In this document: positions 4,962 through 6,133 of the stretch, one piece after another
Layout of the letters: each line of letters begins with the position of its first letter
Position numbering within the stretch: position 1 is the first letter of the stretch
NCBI GenBank assembly: GCA_024638585.1
Contig: JAHEKA010000149.1
Coordinates: 1 to 6,133, forward strand
DNA: 6,133 bases
Direction of reading: 5' to 3'
Source of the DNA: Rhodospirillales bacterium
Lineage (GTDB): Bacteria; Pseudomonadota; Alphaproteobacteria; SMXQ01
The notes under the pieces: generated by a model
Told to the model about the DNA's origin: nothing
Database searches by the model: none
The model's input: the letters and a program-made list of their open reading frames with translations, nothing else
Position numbers and translations under genes: made by a program

Positions 4962-6008
4962 CTACAGCCCGTACAGGGCGCGCGCGTTGGTGTCGGTGAT
5001 CTTGGTGATCACTTCCGGCGCGATATCGGTGCGATCGCGCATCAGGGTAAAGGCGTTGATCTCCGCCGACGGGTCGTGATGCCCGTAATCGGTGCCGATC
5101 ACCAGCTGATCGTCCCCTGCGTATTGCAGGATGTAGGGGATGTCATCGGTCACTTCGCAGGCGACCCACATGCGGTTGGCTTCCAACAGGTTGTCCGGCA
5201 TGCGCCGGCCGAGGCGCAGGAAGCGGTAGCGCAGGTCGTGGCAAACGTAAGGCACCCATTGGGCCGAGATTTCAACGAAGCCCCAACGCACGTCGGGGAA
5301 GGTGGCGGGGATGTTCTTTTCCAATAACGTATGGAAGGCGCCCACCACGGCCAGCTTGAACTTGGTGAAGGTGGTGTCTTCCAGGAAGAAGTCGTGGTGC
5401 AGAATGGAGTTGTTACCGGAATGGAACGCGATGGCGAGGTCAAGCTCGCTGGCCAATTCATAGAGCGGGAAGAAGTAGGGATCGGCGACGTTGCGGTCCC
5501 ATTCGAGGCCCCGCATGAAAATGCCGCAGGCGCCGTTATCCTTGGCCCATTTGAGCTCGTCGGCGAGTTTCTCGGGTGAGAGCAGCGGCGGCATCGCCAC
5601 CCAGCGAAGGCGCTCCGGTGCGTGTTTCCAAATGTTGGCGAGCCAGCGGTTGTAGGCCCGGCACATGGCGAGCTCGGCGTCCCGGGTGCGTACGGCGGGG
5701 CGTAGGAACACGGTCGGATAGAGCACCTGGATGTCAATGTCCAACTCGTCCATATGGGCAAGGCGAGCCTGGACGTCTTGCATTTCCCTGGATTCGACGG
5801 TGGTGTCGGATCCGACGTTGCGGTCCTTGGCGTGGATGCGGTTGTCCATCAGCCAGTATTCGCGGGCCGCGCCGCCTTCGTTGTTCTTGATCTCCCGGCC
5901 CCAGGTCTGGGTCACCACCAAGGGACGGTGGCGTTCGTCTTCCGGCGCGAGATGCGCCCAAGTCAAAGGTGATTCGATGACGTGGGCGTCGGCGTCTACA
6001 CAGCCCAT
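4962..6008 (-). CDS. Metal-dependent amidohydrolase (Amidohydro_2 / COG2159, ACMSD-like)
   Basis: A 348-residue TIM-barrel hydrolase or decarboxylase of the Amidohydro_2 family, which includes ACMSD and gamma-resorcylate decarboxylase. Seen: 'VDADAHV' (4-10), the metal-site strand 1 in its Asp-x-Asp-x-His form; 'RLAHMDELDIDIQVLYPT' (82-99); 'YNRWLANIWKHAPERLRWVAMPP' region (119-141); His196 in 'FHSG'; 'FVEISAQWVP' (244-253); Asp307 in 'GTDYGHHDPS', the late metal/catalytic Asp; and the terminal 'NARALYGL'. I chose the ATG at 6008 because AGGGAG (6015-6020) lies 6 bases upstream and the family core starts at once. The frame is open to an ATG at 6092, but the extra 28 residues are low-complexity and lie over a candidate promoter. 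It is probably the first gene of an operon with the SDR. Reaction and substrate are not determinable; decarboxylation of an aromatic acid is one guess. Confidence 0.9.
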   Translation of the reverse strand: MGCVDADAHVIESPLTWAHLAPEDERHRPLVVTQTWGREIKNNEGGAAREYWLMDNRIHAKDRNVGSDTTVESREMQDVQARLAHMDELDIDIQVLYPTVFLRPAVRTRDAELAMCRAYNRWLANIWKHAPERLRWVAMPPLLSPEKLADELKWAKDNGACGIFMRGLEWDRNVADPYFFPLYELASELDLAIAFHSGNNSILHHDFFLEDTTFTKFKLAVVGAFHTLLEKNIPATFPDVRWGFVEISAQWVPYVCHDLRYRFLRLGRRMPDNLLEANRMWVACEVTDDIPYILQYAGDDQLVIGTDYGHHDPSAEINAFTLMRDRTDIAPEVITKITDTNARALYGL

Positions 6009-6070
6009 GATGTTCTCCCTGAGCAGGTTGGCGGCTGAATCCGGCGCCCGCGCGGTCGGCGACGGGCGCG

Positions 6071-6105
6071 GGACCAGTTTATCCCCTGGCATGCGCAGGT
6101 GTCAC
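6071..6105 (-). promoter_or_regulatory. Candidate promoter of the amidohydrolase-SDR operon
   Basis: Minus strand: GTGACA (6100-6105; 5 of 6 to TTGACA), a 16-base spacer, then GATAAA (6078-6083; 4 of 6 to TATAAT), with a start near 6071 and a leader of about 63 bases to the ATG at 6008. The -35 overlaps a small inverted repeat, GGTG-T-CACC (6098-6106). CGGGACCAG occurs twice, at 6069-6077 and 6119-6127, on either side of the -35. It agrees with the chosen start at 6008. No gene is seen in 6009-6133, which ends at the window edge. Confidence 0.35.
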
Positions 6106-6133
6106 CACTGCCCGTTGCCGGGACCAGGCCGGC

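Noticed and set aside
4216..5079. Plus-strand open frame of 287 codons across the SDR gene
   Set aside because: It is antisense to an SDR with full catalytic and cofactor motifs, and its composition is that of a shadow frame.
6009..6092. N-terminal extension of the amidohydrolase to the ATG at 6092
   Set aside because: The extra 28 residues are low-complexity, the ATG at 6008 has a better ribosome site at the right distance, and the family core begins immediately after it.
1..6133. CRISPR array, insertion sequence, integrase, tRNA or toxin-antitoxin genes
   Set aside because: I found no spaced repeats of the right size, no transposase or integrase motifs, and no tRNA-like fold.

Overview
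This 6.1 kb window comes from a high-GC bacterial chromosome. It is most likely from an alphaproteobacterium: a Bug/TctC-type solute-binding protein, COG2159-type amidohydrolase, SDR and acetoin/pyruvate-dehydrogenase-like E1 pair are typical of that group. This placement is inferred from gene content and base composition, not from a marker gene. No mobile element, CRISPR array, tRNA or rRNA is visible.

Layout from left to right. (1) Positions 1-974, plus strand: the 3' part of a tripartite tricarboxylate transporter (TTT) substrate-binding protein. It has an unusual, very lysine-rich C-terminal extension and ends at a textbook intrinsic terminator (998-1035). (2) Positions 1071-3427, minus strand: a compact three-gene unit in the order E1 alpha, E1 beta, pterin-4a-carbinolamine dehydratase, with gaps of 10 and 37 bases. 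The two E1 genes encode the subunits of a thiamine-diphosphate 2-oxoacid or acetoin dehydrogenase. No E2 (lipoyl acyltransferase) or E3 gene follows them, so the enzyme must borrow these or work without them. (3) Positions 3428-4110: a 683-base gap without a convincing gene. Its middle is strikingly AT-rich (about 27% GC over 3781-3900). It holds a candidate minus-strand promoter and, about 200 bases downstream, a strong minus-strand intrinsic terminator with nested hairpins and a broken T tract. That arrangement fits a small RNA or an attenuated leader in front of E1 alpha. The right end of the gap is GC-rich with tandem small hairpins. (4) Positions 4111-6008, minus strand: an SDR oxidoreductase preceded by a metal-dependent amidohydrolase (ACMSD-like), 29 bases apart and probably one operon, with a candidate promoter at 6078-6105.

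Together the genes look like an accessory catabolic neighbourhood: uptake of an organic acid (TTT), hydrolysis or decarboxylation (amidohydrolase), alcohol/ketone redox (SDR) and oxidative decarboxylation (E1). The substrate cannot be read from the sequence. Nothing here proves a new biological system. The items most worth following up are the basic tail on the binding protein, the promoter-to-terminator cassette in the AT-rich gap, and the E1 pair coupled to a pterin dehydratase.
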